NCBI GenBank assembly: GCA_035517695.1
Contig: DATIYI010000146.1
Location: forward strand, 1-64,000
From: DATFVJ01 sp035517695
GTDB taxonomy: Bacteria > Actinomycetota > Actinomycetes > Streptosporangiales > Streptosporangiaceae
Reading direction: 5' to 3'
DNA: 64,000 nt
The notes under the pieces were generated by a model, which did no database searches, was not told where the DNA came from, and saw nothing but the letters and a program-made list of their open reading frames with translations. This document shows, in pieces, positions 50,228-59,531 of this stretch. Positions within the stretch are counted from its first letter, which is position 1. Each line of letters opens with the position of its first letter. A program made the translations under genes and the position numbers.

Positions 50228-51466
50228 ATGACCAGCGCCGAAGACCACGAGATCTTAGTCATCGGCGGCGGCATCGGCGGCCTGGCGGCCGCCCTCGCCA
50301 TCAGCCGAACCGGCAGGCACGTGCGGGTACTCGAGCGGTCCCGCCAGTTCGGCGAGATCGGGGCGGGTATTCAACTTGCGCCCAACGCGACCCGCATCCT
50401 GGATCGTCTGGGGCTGGTGGGGCGGGCCTGTAGCGTCGGCGTCCTGCCGCGGCGCCTCGTGCTCGCTGACGCCGTCGACGGCCGTGAGCTGACCGCCCTC
50501 GATCTGACCGACTTTCCCGACCGGTACGGCGCTCCCTACATCGTTCTGCACCGGTCAGACCTGCTCGACATCTTGCTGCAAGGCTGCACGGACGCGGGCG
50601 TCGGGCTTGAGGCGGCCGCCGACGTGACGGAGCTGCGGGACGACGGCGCGTCGGTGCACGTCACCTGCGCTGACGGCCGCGCCTTCCACGGCGTCGCCGC
50701 AATTGGCGCGGATGGGCTGCGCTCGCGTAGCCGCACCCTGTTCAGCGACGATCAGGCCATCTGTTCCGGCTACGTCGCCTACCGCGGCGCCGTCCCCACG
50801 GAGCAGGTCGAACGTCACGCCGACGGGCGTGACGTCGTCGCGTGGATCGGGCCAGGACTTCACTTCGTGCAGTACCCGTTGCGCCGCGGGCAGATGTACA
50901 ACCAGGTCGCGGTCTTCCGCAGCGACGCCTTCCGGCGGGGCGAGGCCGACTGGGGCACCCCTGCGGAACTCGATCAGCGCTTCTCGGCGTGCTGCGGCCA
51001 CGTTCAGGAATCCATCCGCCTGCTCGGCAGGGACAACCGGTGGCCGATGCAGGACAGGCTACCGATCCCCACCTGGGCCAAGGGAAGGATCGCGCTGCTC
51101 GGGGACGCCGCCCATCCGATGTTGCAGTACCTTGCGCAGGGCGGCTGCCAGGCGATCGAGGACGCATCGGCGCTCGCGGCTGCGCTGGAACGTCACTGCT
51201 GCCGCCCTCCGACTGGCGCGAATGTCGAGGCCGCGCTCCTTGCCTACCAGCAGGTCAGGGCGCCACGCACCGCCCGGGTGCAACGCGCGGCGCGCACGTG
51301 GGGTGAGATCTGGCACCTCGACGGCGCGGGAAAACTGGTCCGCGACGAACTATTCCGCCAGCGCCGAGACGATGACCACACCCACGTCAGGTGGCTCTAC
51401 GCGCGCGGAGCCGACAGCCTGCCCTGGGCGGACGACGGGGAGCAGGCCAGTACCCGGCAGGGTTGA
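50228..51466 (+). CDS. FAD-dependent 3-hydroxybenzoate 6-monooxygenase
   Basis: A 412-residue flavoprotein of the salicylate/3-hydroxybenzoate hydroxylase group. VIGGGIGGLAAALAIS at residues 11-26 binds FAD; a DG motif (IGADGLRSRSR) and GRIALLGDAAHPMLQYLAQG with the FAD ribityl-binding GD follow. Family members convert 3-hydroxybenzoate to gentisate, and its position 65 nt after gentisate dioxygenase supports that substrate. ATG 50228 is chosen because the Rossmann fold starts there; the ribosome site is poor (GGAGCAGG). Confidence 0.88.
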   Translation: MTSAEDHEILVIGGGIGGLAAALAISRTGRHVRVLERSRQFGEIGAGIQLAPNATRILDRLGLVGRACSVGVLPRRLVLADAVDGRELTALDLTDFPDRYGAPYIVLHRSDLLDILLQGCTDAGVGLEAAADVTELRDDGASVHVTCADGRAFHGVAAIGADGLRSRSRTLFSDDQAICSGYVAYRGAVPTEQVERHADGRDVVAWIGPGLHFVQYPLRRGQMYNQVAVFRSDAFRRGEADWGTPAELDQRFSACCGHVQESIRLLGRDNRWPMQDRLPIPTWAKGRIALLGDAAHPMLQYLAQGGCQAIEDASALAAALERHCCRPPTGANVEAALLAYQQVRAPRTARVQRAARTWGEIWHLDGAGKLVRDELFRQRRDDDHTHVRWLYARGADSLPWADDGEQASTRQG

Positions 51467-51483
51467 AGGCCGCGGAACTGGCT

Positions 51484-51828
51484 TCACGGCGGCTGTGGAC
51501 GCCACGTTCCATCACGGATTGCCTGCTCCCTGCGTACACGGTGGTCTTTCCGGCCCGCACGGCGGTTCTGGGCGGAGGACCAGGTCTCGGCGGCGTTGCT
51601 GCTCATCCCCCACCGGGCGCCAAGAACGGCCACAGAAGCCAGCCCGGCAAAGGACGCGATCAACGCCGAGAGGGTCAAGATGTGCAGGACCCGATGGTGC
51701 TTGGTGTAGGTCTCTACCTCGAGGGCACCGACGACGTGCGCCAGCATGACCAGTAGCAGCCGCTGAAAGACCCGTCGGCGGCGCCGCCGGAGCTGGTAGA
51801 GCGCCTCTTCCTGGTCGGACCACATCAT
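51484..51828 (-). CDS. Small two-helix membrane protein
   Basis: A 114-residue protein from ATG 51828 (GGCGAGGG upstream). A strongly basic N-region (QLRRRRRRVFQRLLLVMLAH) leads into a first hydrophobic helix; a second is ILTLSALIASFAGLASVAVL. The C-terminus is basic. It is convergent with the monooxygenase gene. Function unknown. Confidence 0.5.
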   Translation of the reverse strand: MMWSDQEEALYQLRRRRRRVFQRLLLVMLAHVVGALEVETYTKHHRVLHILTLSALIASFAGLASVAVLGARWGMSSNAAETWSSAQNRRAGRKDHRVRREQAIRDGTWRPQPP

Positions 51829-52083
51829 CACCCTCGCCGGTCTCATCCGTCTCAAGCGGGGGCCGCGACAACCACCAGCGTAGCGTCTTGGCGCCGCGAG
51901 GGCTCGGGACACGGCGTGCCGCTGTCGGTACCCGTCACTCAACCCGCGTGAGCGGGCAAGGCTGACGTCACCCCAGTGGCGCGGCGACGGCATCCAAAAT
52001 GACCGCGCTGATACGCTCCGGCCCCTGGCTGGTGCCCGCCGGTCCTGGGAGGTCACCGGGTCCAGCTTGATCACTGCGGGGAG

Positions 52084-52860
52084 TCAATCGCTCTGGGCTG
52101 TCCGGTTGATGCGTGCGGTCCGAGCACCGTCACTGGCGCCGAAGGCACGCCCGGCCTGATCTGCCAGCATGACGGCGACCAGACGTGCCTGCGGGGACGG
52201 CTTCGAGCCCGGCTTCGGCTTCAGCATGAACCGCCCGTGGTACTCGCCGGTGCCAAAAACCGGCAACTCGATCTCCGCCGCAGGAAGTCCCCATCGTTCG
52301 AACTCCCAGCGATATTGACCCATCATTACGTTGCCGTCCGGCGCCAGACGCGGCGGATGGCCGAGCAGGGAACCGTGCTCGAACCGGCATCCTTCCAGGT
52401 CCAGCAGGCCGATGAGCGCCGTATTGACGTGCTCGACTACGACACCGGCAGACCTGGCGGACTGAGCCAGCGACGCGGTGTCGTGGATCAACGCCAGGTA
52501 ACCCGCGTCCGTGATCGCAATAGTCTGCAGGCGCCGACCGCGAGCCGCCAGCTGCGACACCGCCAGGCCGACCAGCAGCAAAAGCACCGCGGTCGTGACA
52601 TCCGATGAGCTGCGGATCGTGAACCGCTCATACGGCAGGGTGAAGAAGAAGTCGAACCAGGCCGCCGCCCATACCGCCGCCAAGCCGCCAGCCACGCGGT
52701 TACCGATCGCGGCTACCCCGACCACGACCACGACCAGCAGCAGGGCCACGTTCGTATTCGACCAGCTCGCACGGAACGGCAAGAGAACCGCCGCTGCCGC
52801 AAGCGGTGCCGCCAGCGCAGCCGCGATGGCGATGCGGTCTCTAGTCAAGTAGCGCGTCAT
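52084..52860 (-). CDS. DUF4118 (KdpD-like) membrane sensor-like protein
   Basis: A 258-residue protein. Four helices at the N-terminus, with VALLLVVVVVGVAAIGNRVA and WAAAWFDFFFTLPYERFTI, are the DUF4118 module found in KdpD and related sensors. The soluble C-terminal domain (residues 115-245) resembles a GAF-like fold (LIHDTASLAQSARSAGVVVE, then GQYRWEFERWGLPAAEIELP). There is no kinase domain, so it is not a complete sensor kinase. ATG 52860 with GGGAGG is preferred. Confidence 0.83.
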   Translation of the reverse strand: MTRYLTRDRIAIAAALAAPLAAAAVLLPFRASWSNTNVALLLVVVVVGVAAIGNRVAGGLAAVWAAAWFDFFFTLPYERFTIRSSSDVTTAVLLLLVGLAVSQLAARGRRLQTIAITDAGYLALIHDTASLAQSARSAGVVVEHVNTALIGLLDLEGCRFEHGSLLGHPPRLAPDGNVMMGQYRWEFERWGLPAAEIELPVFGTGEYHGRFMLKPKPGSKPSPQARLVAVMLADQAGRAFGASDGARTARINRTAQSD

Positions 52861-53027
52861 CTGTGGCACCTCCCGCGACCTGAGTGGCTGCCCTGCGCTG
52901 GTCTCGCAGGACCCGATCCGGGGTCAGCCTCCGGCGCTAGAACGCCCATACCACCGGCCATGTCCGATTTCCCGGGCGAGTGCCGGGCAGCGGGACGGCG
53001 AGCACGGGTGGCCCCATCCCGCCAGGA

Positions 53028-53423
53028 TCAGGTCCCCTCGCGCCACAGCTTGACCGCTGCGACGATCAGCACCGCCAGTGCCGGGACGAAGAACAAGCCG
53101 GTGTGCAGAATCCCCCCCGCGATCCCTGCGACCAGAACCGCCACGCAGACGACGGCTGCCAGCTTCGCGAGCCGGGCCGGAGCGAACGCAGCCACCGCGG
53201 CGAGCGGTGCGGGCGCGATGGCCAGCAGGAGCGACGACCACGTCACCGCCAGCGGGTCTGCGCTCTCCAGCGCGGAGATGGTGATCAGCTGCGCAGCCCC
53301 GGCGAGGATGAGCGCGCCTCGGCGCCACGGCCAGCTGGGTGGGGCGGGCACCTGCGATGGGGCAGCCGACAGGACCGTGTTCGTGACGGGTGGGCTGCCT
53401 GCGGTTGCGTCCTGTGTGGTCAT
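53028..53423 (-). CDS. Four-helix membrane protein of unknown function
   Basis: A 131-residue protein from ATG 53423 (CAGGAG upstream). A polar, Pro/Ser-rich N-terminus of 30 residues is followed by hydrophobic helices: ALILAGAAQLITISAL, a central pair around LLLAIAPAPLAAVAAF and VVCVAVLVAGIAGGIL, and LFFVPALAVLIVAAVKL. A tail of a few residues ends WREGT. No domain recognised. Confidence 0.65.
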   Translation of the reverse strand: MTTQDATAGSPPVTNTVLSAAPSQVPAPPSWPWRRGALILAGAAQLITISALESADPLAVTWSSLLLAIAPAPLAAVAAFAPARLAKLAAVVCVAVLVAGIAGGILHTGLFFVPALAVLIVAAVKLWREGT

Positions 53424-53619
53424 TGCGCGCTCCTGGCGGACGGACACGAATGTCGCGCCGACCAGGCTTCCCGGCTCACCTAACCCTGAGCCTAGACTCC
53501 GCCCGGGTGGCTGCCAAGGGACGTAGCGGGGCCCGCCCTCAGGTTCAGGTCCAGGCGTCAGCGCACCCCGGATTGTCGCCGGGGTAAGGCAGGGACGCTC
53601 GTCTTTCCGCAGCGGGACG

Positions 53620-53965
53620 TCACTGCGCCCGCAGGCCGTCGTCCGCGTACTCGATCAGCAGATCGCTTAGGGACACACCCCGCCGCCCCGCCTCGGCGGC
53701 GAGCCGATCGGCTAGCTCAGCCCCAGTCGTACGCGACCCGCTCACGTTCGTGCCCGTATTCGACGGTGACCACGACGTGCCGTTCGCCAGCCTCGATGGC
53801 CGTCGCTCGCCCCGCGAGCATGCGAAGCCACGTGTTTGGCTGAGCGTCGCATCCGCCTGCGACGAGATGGCACCGCCGTCTATCCGCTCGAGGAACTCGC
53901 GCCAGCGCGACTCGGCCAACCGCGGCAAGTCGCCGGGATCGCGGTCGACGGCTGAATCGCGCCAT
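53620..53965 (-). pseudogene. Frameshifted small gene, ribbon-helix-helix-like end
   Basis: The minus strand shows LPRLAESRWREFLERIDGGA in one frame, then TAIEAGERHVVVTVEYGHER in another, then GAELADRLAAEAGRRGVSLS with DLLIEYADDG back in the first. The last segment looks like a helix pair of an RHH-type antitoxin. The pieces suggest one or two small genes joined by frameshifts. No toxin partner is seen. Low confidence about identity. Confidence 0.35.
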
Positions 53966-54084
53966 GGCCGCCCGATGCCACCTCCCAGCTCCGTGGGCAG
54001 GGGGTAACCGATGTCTTTTTGCGGTGGCGTGCGGAGTGGCAGCAGACCGTTGGGCCCCCTATTCGGTTCCTGGCGCCCGAGCCG

Positions 54085-55476
54085 TCAGCCTGGCAGGCTC
54101 TCGACGGCGCCGGCGGCGATGGCGCTGACGAGCTTGGCGTGGTCTCGCTCGTTCTGATCGGCGTACCGGCGGGCGAACTGGCCGATCGCCGCGGCGAACT
54201 TGGGGCCCGTCCCGATGTAGCCGTCGATGGCCACCGGGTCGCCGGTGCGGGCGTGGGCCCGCGCGAGTGTCTCGCCGCATGCGGTGGCGAACTCGACGAG
54301 GCGAGGGGCGATCAGTTCAGTGGTCGGGATGATCTTCATGTCACGGAACTGCCGCACGTAATAGTCCTTGCCGTCCAACGAGCCCCAGCCGACGAAGATA
54401 TCGGTGGCGGTCTGGACCAGCCGTTTGCCGTTGATCACCCGCGCGCCGTGGTTGAGGTGGCGGCTGGGCCGGGTGCGGGCCTCATACACCGATGGCCCGG
54501 CCTGCTTAACCTGCAGGAACAACGGGTCGGCACCGGTGCGGCCCTCGAGGAGCACCAGATACACAGCCATCCCCACGCTGCCCACTCCCACGACCTGGCG
54601 GACCACATCGACCTCGGTAAACCGGTCGAACAGGCTCCGCCGATCCTCCTGGAGGGTCATCCGGTACTCGGCCAGGAGGTGATCGACCAGGTCGGCCTGC
54701 TCGTCGTCGCTGATCGTGACGCGCAGCGGAGCCTCCTCGGTTATCCGGGGGCGGCCGTGCGCCATCGTTGTGAGCTTGGCGAACGCGCCACGGCTGGTGC
54801 GGCGCTTTCGCTTCTTCTCAATATGGATGGAAACCCGCCCGCGGTCGGCCGGTTCGAAGTAGTTGATCAAGCTGTCGACGTGCAGGCCGTCGTACCAGAT
54901 GTCGAGCTCCGGCATCATCGTGTACCCGCGCATGCGCCTGCGATACGCCTCGACACCGGCGCTTACCGCGGCAGCGGCCCTCGCGGGCTTGATCCGGTTC
55001 TCCCGCGCTGCTACCACGACGCTGGCGGCAAAGCGCTTGACGTCCCACTCGAACGGGCCGGGGAGAGTTTCGTCGAAGTCGCGTAGGTCGAACGACAAGT
55101 TCCGCTCCGGTGTCGCCCACAGGCCGAAGTTCAGGATGTGGGCGTCACCGCAGAGCTGCACCACCAGCCCGCTGTCGGGCTGGGAGGCAAGGTCGGCGGC
55201 CATGACCGCCGCGCCGCCCCGGTAGTAGTTCCACGGGGACGCTGCCATCCGATGATGCCGGATGGGAACAAGCGCGGGGAGCCGGATCTGGTTCTGGGCC
55301 AGGATCGTCTTCAGCGGGTCGTGCCCGCGGTCCTCCTCCGCCCAGTATCCCAACGTGCCCCGGCGAGCGCGTTTCCTTGCGGCCTTGCCAGCCGCTCTTC
55401 TCTCGTCGTTCGTTGCCGACAGATCAGGTAGGACGGCATCCGAGGACGATGATCTCGGTGAGCTGGTTTCCGTCAT
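54085..55476 (-). CDS. DUF2252 family protein
   Basis: A 463-residue cytosolic protein. The family pattern is clear: MAASPWNYYRGGAAVMAADL near residues 77-96, VVQLCGDAHILNFGLWATPE near 104-123, FDLRDFDETLPGPFEWDVKR near 128-147, and DVVRQVVGVGSVGMAVYLVL near 286-305. The conserved GDxHxxNFG and DxxD motifs resemble those of aminoglycoside-phosphotransferase-like kinases, so a kinase-type role is plausible but unproven. The very basic stretch RKRARRG lies near the start. No neighbour suggests a pathway. Confidence 0.92.
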   Translation of the reverse strand: MTETSSPRSSSSDAVLPDLSATNDERRAAGKAARKRARRGTLGYWAEEDRGHDPLKTILAQNQIRLPALVPIRHHRMAASPWNYYRGGAAVMAADLASQPDSGLVVQLCGDAHILNFGLWATPERNLSFDLRDFDETLPGPFEWDVKRFAASVVVAARENRIKPARAAAAVSAGVEAYRRRMRGYTMMPELDIWYDGLHVDSLINYFEPADRGRVSIHIEKKRKRRTSRGAFAKLTTMAHGRPRITEEAPLRVTISDDEQADLVDHLLAEYRMTLQEDRRSLFDRFTEVDVVRQVVGVGSVGMAVYLVLLEGRTGADPLFLQVKQAGPSVYEARTRPSRHLNHGARVINGKRLVQTATDIFVGWGSLDGKDYYVRQFRDMKIIPTTELIAPRLVEFATACGETLARAHARTGDPVAIDGYIGTGPKFAAAIGQFARRYADQNERDHAKLVSAIAAGAVESLPG

Positions 55477-55551
55477 GAGCCTTTCGTATTCGATTGGGCG
55501 GCGGGAGATGCCCGGGGGGAGTTCTGCTCAGCCGACTCTACGCGGCGCCCG

Positions 55552-56043
55552 CTAGCAGCGCCGCTCGGGCCGCAGCACGGTGTCGTGGACGGTGACGGCG
55601 TGGCCGTCAGAGTCGGTGCGCCACGCTCGCGGGCCGCGCTCACGACGATCTCCCATCCGCGCGGGTCCAGCGAGGCCGCGAGGTCGGCAGCCGTGCGGAA
55701 CAACCCGGGTGCGGGTCGGCGCATCGCGCTGGCCTGCAAGTCGGCGGGATGGTGGCCGACGACGAGCCGCGAGCCGCCCGGCGCCACCGAAGCGGCGAGC
55801 CGGCGCAACAGCGAAGCGCGTGGTTCGGCCGACAGCGAGGCCCGCCGTCTCGGTGACGAGATGCGGGTTGGGATGCCCGCTCCACAATGCACTGCTGGAG
55901 CGGTAAAACTCGTCCCAAAAGGCCTCGTCCCTGACGACGTCCGCGCCGTCGTGTTCGTGGCGCTGGCCGGCGTGCCCGGCCGTCACAGCGTCACCGCGGT
56001 GAATCATGTTGATTAGGTGAAGCATGTGGAGTAGGTGAAACAT
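55552..56043 (-). pseudogene. SAM-dependent methyltransferase with internal deletion
   Basis: The N-terminal part FWDEFYRSSSALWSGHPNPH and LVTETAGLA matches actinobacterial methyltransferases. The SAM-binding core expected next is missing; after about five residues the sequence continues, in another frame, with RLAASVAPGGSRLVVGHHPA and LFRTAADLAASLDPRGWEIV, which belongs to the C-terminal third of the same family. A second frameshift returns to HAVTVHDTVLRPERRC and the stop. Roughly 90 residues are deleted, including motif I. The 5' end carries a three-copy 18-bp repeat. Confidence 0.75.
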
Positions 56044-56054
56044 GTGGAGTAACC
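56001..56054 (+). repeat. 18-bp tandem repeat, three copies
   Basis: GAATCATGTTGATTAGGT (56001-56018), GAAGCATGTGGAGTAGGT (56019-56036) and GAAACATGTGGAGTAACC (56037-56054) lie head to tail. They sit at the 5' end of the methyltransferase pseudogene and on the plus strand about 245 nt before the exonuclease gene. Confidence 0.8.
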
Positions 56055-56296
56055 GCCCGCGGCCCGCCGACTTCCACCGGCGCGGCCGGGCTCACGGCAC
56101 GTGTCATGTCGCCAGTCACGGCGACCACCTCCACGGCGATCATCTGTTGGCCGAAGCCACGCCGCAAATCCTGTCGCCGCCGATCGCCGGAACTGCCCGG
56201 CTTGGCGGGTCAGGGCAGCCGCGGCGATCGGGGTGGGCAGAGGTAGCCAGCCTGCGCGAACGGCGGTACCGTCGGGCGGCGGCTACGCTAGGCCCG

Positions 56297-57160
56297 GTGC
56301 GGGTAGCGACCTGGAACGTGAACTCGATCAAGCAGCGGGTGCCACGGCTGCTGCCTTGGCTGGATCAGCGGCAGCCCGATGTCGTCTGCTTGCAGGAGAC
56401 GAAGCTCGCCGACGATGCCTTCGTCCGGCTGCTCGGCGATGAGCTGGCGAGCCGCGGTTATGCCGTCGCCCTCCACGGCGAGGTGCAATGGAACGGGGTA
56501 GCGATCTTGTCCCGGGTAGGGCTGGATGACGTCGTCGCCGGACTCGCGGACGCGCCTGGCTTCCCTGCCGCAGAGGCGCGTGCGGTGTCCGCGACCTGCG
56601 CGGGGATCCGGGTGCACTCCGTGTATGTGCCGAACGGGCGGGTGCCGGGTTGCGAGCACTACGAGTACAAGCTCGCCTGGCTGGCGGCGCTGCACGCCGT
56701 GGTCGCCGCGGGTCCGCAGGCCACGATCGTGTGCGGGGACATGAACATCGCACCGGCGGACGCAGACGTGTTCGATCCAGATGCGTACGTCGGCCAGACC
56801 CACGTCACACCGCCGGAGCGGGCGGCCCTGGCGAAGCTACAGGCACTCGGCTTGCGCGACGTCATCAGGGATCGCTGGCCGACCGAGCGGGTGTTCACCT
56901 ACTGGGACTACCGGGCCGGAATGTTCCATCGGGATCTAGGGATGAGGATTGACCTGGTGTTGGCCGCTGCCCCGGTGGCCGGCCGGGTACGGGCGGCATG
57001 GGTAGACCGCCATGCCCGCAAGGGCACCGCGCCGAGCGATCACGCCCCGGTGATCGTCGACCTGGACGAGGCGCCGGACGGGGACATCGGGCCGGTCGTG
57101 CCGCCGCCCTCCGCGCCAGCGCCCAAGGCTGGCGCGGCCAAGCTGCCTCAGGCACGGTGA
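56297..57160 (+). CDS. xthA: Exodeoxyribonuclease III
   Basis: A 287-residue Mg-dependent AP endonuclease/exonuclease for base excision repair. The conserved blocks are in order: VRVATWNVNSIKQR (metal-binding Asn), VVCLQETKLAD (Glu), NGVAILSR, VYVPNGR, VCGDMNIAP (Asp/Asn), RIDLVLAAAP and PSDHAPVIVDL (catalytic Asp-His pair). The last 30 residues are a Pro/Ala-rich tail. GTG 56297 is chosen because the fold begins there; the ribosome site is weak, so the mRNA may be leaderless. Confidence 0.94.
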   Translation: MRVATWNVNSIKQRVPRLLPWLDQRQPDVVCLQETKLADDAFVRLLGDELASRGYAVALHGEVQWNGVAILSRVGLDDVVAGLADAPGFPAAEARAVSATCAGIRVHSVYVPNGRVPGCEHYEYKLAWLAALHAVVAAGPQATIVCGDMNIAPADADVFDPDAYVGQTHVTPPERAALAKLQALGLRDVIRDRWPTERVFTYWDYRAGMFHRDLGMRIDLVLAAAPVAGRVRAAWVDRHARKGTAPSDHAPVIVDLDEAPDGDIGPVVPPPSAPAPKAGAAKLPQAR

Positions 57161-57332
57161 TACGCGCAGCTCAGTTGGCCTCTGCCAGCGCCGTGACACC
57201 GGCAGGCGTGCCACCGCGCGGTAGCCGTTGTGGATCAATAACCGGCCGGTGAGATAGATACCGAACGGCTTAGGCGGGGAACGCTGTGCCCATGGACTGC
57301 GGTGTGCCCGAGCTGCCGGTAGATCCGGCGAG

Positions 57333-57488
57333 GCGCTGCGTCGGCGGCGAAGCGCGAAGTGGCAAACATATCCGGCTGATGTGCTGCCGTTAACGGTGGC
57401 CGAGATGGACTCGGCCCTTGCCGCGCCCGTCACGGCAGGGCTACGCGAGGCCGTCGAGCGGTCCGACGCTGGGCTCAGCCGGGAGCTC
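57333..57488 (+). pseudogene. PatB/MalY-type aminotransferase N-terminal remnant
   Basis: A single frame reads LRRRRSAKWQTYPADVLPLT, then VAEMDSALAAPVTAGLREAV and ERSDAGL. This matches the start of MalY/PatB cystathionine beta-lyase-type aminotransferases (KWxxYPxDVLPLWVAEMDFxxAPPV). The Trp of LWVAEMD is a Thr here. The remaining 330 residues are absent: the sequence runs directly into the 3' end of the convergent exporter gene. It is a remnant of a lost gene. Confidence 0.65.
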
Positions 57489-57503
57489 GGCCAGGCCCGA
57501 CGA

Positions 57504-59153
57504 TCACGACGCCGGCTCGCTCGCAGGCGCCGCAGACGGCTGTCGCGTCGGAATCCGGCGGCTGGTGAACAATGCGATCAGTGCGACGACAGCAAGCAGT
57601 GACAACGACGCGCGCAGTCCGTCGATGCGGGCGTTTGCGTTCTCGTCGACGATCGCCGCGGCGGTAGTGGGCGGCACGCCGGCCTTGTCGAGTGCGGCCT
57701 GAAGGTCCTTGTCGGACATGAACGGGATCCCCCCGGCCAGCTCGACCTGCGCCTTCGAGGCCAGATCCTTGGGAACGGCGGGGTTGTTCTGGATGCCGGT
57801 GAGGAACGACGCGGTCAGCGCCGAGATGAGCACCGCGCCGGCCAGGGCGGTTCCGATCGACGCGCCGAGATTGGTCACCGTGTTCTGAACTCCGCCGACT
57901 TCCCCGCTTTGCTCATCGGGCACCGACGACACGGTCACGCTCCCGAGCTGCGAGGCCAGCGCGCCGATGCCGAGGCCCGCGAGCAGCATCGGCCAGGTCA
58001 CGATCTCGGGCCCGGCACCCGCGTCGAGCGCGGCCACCATGATCACGATGCCGGCGAACAGGGCGAGGAACCCTATTTGAACGATGCGCCGCGGCGACGC
58101 GTTCGGGAAGACCTTGGGAACGCCCGCGGCGGCCAGCAGCAGTGTGAGGGACAGCGGCAGCAGCCGGACACCGGTTGCGATGGCAGAAAGCCCGAGCGCC
58201 ACCGACAGGAACAACGGCACGGCGAAGAAGAGGCCAGCCTGCAGGAAGTACTGCATGAAGAACGACGTCAGCCCGCCCCGAAGGGTCCGGTTCCGCAGTA
58301 TCGCCGGATCGAGCAGCGCGGCGTCGCCGCGGGCGAGACGGTGGTTCTCCCACCACAAGAAAATCCACAGCACGACCCCGCCACCCAGAATCAGCCAGAT
58401 CACCGGTGACAGGCCCAGCCACTGGGGACCACCGCCCTTCGGCTGGACGAAGCCCCACGTGCCGGAGCGGAGGATGCCGTACACGACGAGCCCGAGGCCG
58501 AGCGCGGACAGCGCGGTGCCCACGACGTCGAGCCGCGTGCCCTCCTCGGGCGGGGTATCGACCATGCGGCGGGTAAGCCCCAAGATGGTGAGCACGAGGA
58601 GGACTTCACCGGCGAACACCCACCGCCACGACAGATAGGTGGTGAACAGACCGCCAATCAGGGGCCCTGCCGCCACCGCAATCGCACCGGCCGAAGCGAC
58701 GAGCCCGTACGCGCGGGGGCGCTGGTCACGTGCGAAGTTCGACGCGACCAACGCGACGACCGCCGGCATAATCAGCGCGGCCCCGACGCCCTCGAGGACT
58801 GACCATCCCAGCATCAACACGGCGAGATTCCGGGCCAATGCGGTGATCAACGACCCGCACCCGTAGATGACGCAGCCAAGGGCGAAGGCGCGCTTACGCC
58901 CGAGGATCTTGCCGAGCTTGCCACCCGTGATCATGAGCGAAGCCATCACCAGCGTGTAAAACGTAATGGCGGTCTGGATCCCCGTCACGGTCGTGCCGAC
59001 ATCCTTGGCGACGGTCGCGATCGACACGTTCATTACCGAGCTGTCGAGCGTCATCAGGAACTGCGCCGAGGCAAGCGTCAGCAGGACGGTCCCAGCCCGC
59101 TTAGGCCCACGTTCGGTGGTATCGCTCACTTCGACCTGTCGACCTTGATCCAT
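57504..59153 (-). CDS. EmrB/QacA-family MFS drug exporter (14 helices)
   Basis: A 549-residue exporter. Helix 1 carries LASAQFLMTLDSSVMNVSIA, followed by VTGIQTAITFYTLVMASLMI and GKLGKILGRKRAFALG (motif A). GAIAVAAGPLIGGLFTTYLS WRWVF is the family motif C region around residues 145-170. The large loop before the last helices (DLASKAQVELAGGIPFMSDK) is typical. It exports drugs or similar amphiphiles using the proton gradient. ATG 59153 is preferred over the longer frame. The stub at 12220-12342 derives from a related gene. Confidence 0.9.
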   Translation of the reverse strand: MDQGRQVEVSDTTERGPKRAGTVLLTLASAQFLMTLDSSVMNVSIATVAKDVGTTVTGIQTAITFYTLVMASLMITGGKLGKILGRKRAFALGCVIYGCGSLITALARNLAVLMLGWSVLEGVGAALIMPAVVALVASNFARDQRPRAYGLVASAGAIAVAAGPLIGGLFTTYLSWRWVFAGEVLLVLTILGLTRRMVDTPPEEGTRLDVVGTALSALGLGLVVYGILRSGTWGFVQPKGGGPQWLGLSPVIWLILGGGVVLWIFLWWENHRLARGDAALLDPAILRNRTLRGGLTSFFMQYFLQAGLFFAVPLFLSVALGLSAIATGVRLLPLSLTLLLAAAGVPKVFPNASPRRIVQIGFLALFAGIVIMVAALDAGAGPEIVTWPMLLAGLGIGALASQLGSVTVSSVPDEQSGEVGGVQNTVTNLGASIGTALAGAVLISALTASFLTGIQNNPAVPKDLASKAQVELAGGIPFMSDKDLQAALDKAGVPPTTAAAIVDENANARIDGLRASLSLLAVVALIALFTSRRIPTRQPSAAPASEPAS

Positions 59154-59531
59154 GGGCAAGCTCAATCCGGGTGGAGACAACCAAGCGCACGCCGTCGCAT
59201 TTGACGGGAGGCGGCACATCACCCATCCAAGGTGATCGCAGGTGTGCTGGGGCGGGTTTCGTGCAAACAGCTCGGCTTGCGGCCCGCCGACAGAGACAAC
59301 CGGCGCGTGCTCGCCGTCCCCGGCTACCTGGGCAGCTCGGATCCGGCGCCAGCCGGGGCGGAAGGACGTCCCGGTGGAGCGCCGACCGGGCTGCAGGACC
59401 GGCGAGCGTTCAAGTGCCGTCTAACGGCGGACCGGGCGCCGGACGGCGGCGCAGGCGGATGCGTTCCTGCGCGGCCGCGGGCTCGCGACCCGCACGGCGG
59501 ACTGCTGGCGAGCCTGTACCATGCGGGGTCC
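59154..59531. other. Intergenic region, no gene seen
   Basis: About 375 nt separating the exporter from the sacsin-like gene, which is on the same strand. Open frames here show no known features. It must contain the exporter promoter and the sacsin-like 3' end. Confidence 0.4.

Noticed and set aside
53620..53965. Toxin-antitoxin pair
   Set aside because: Only an RHH-like antitoxin end is visible and it is frameshifted; no toxin frame is found next to it.
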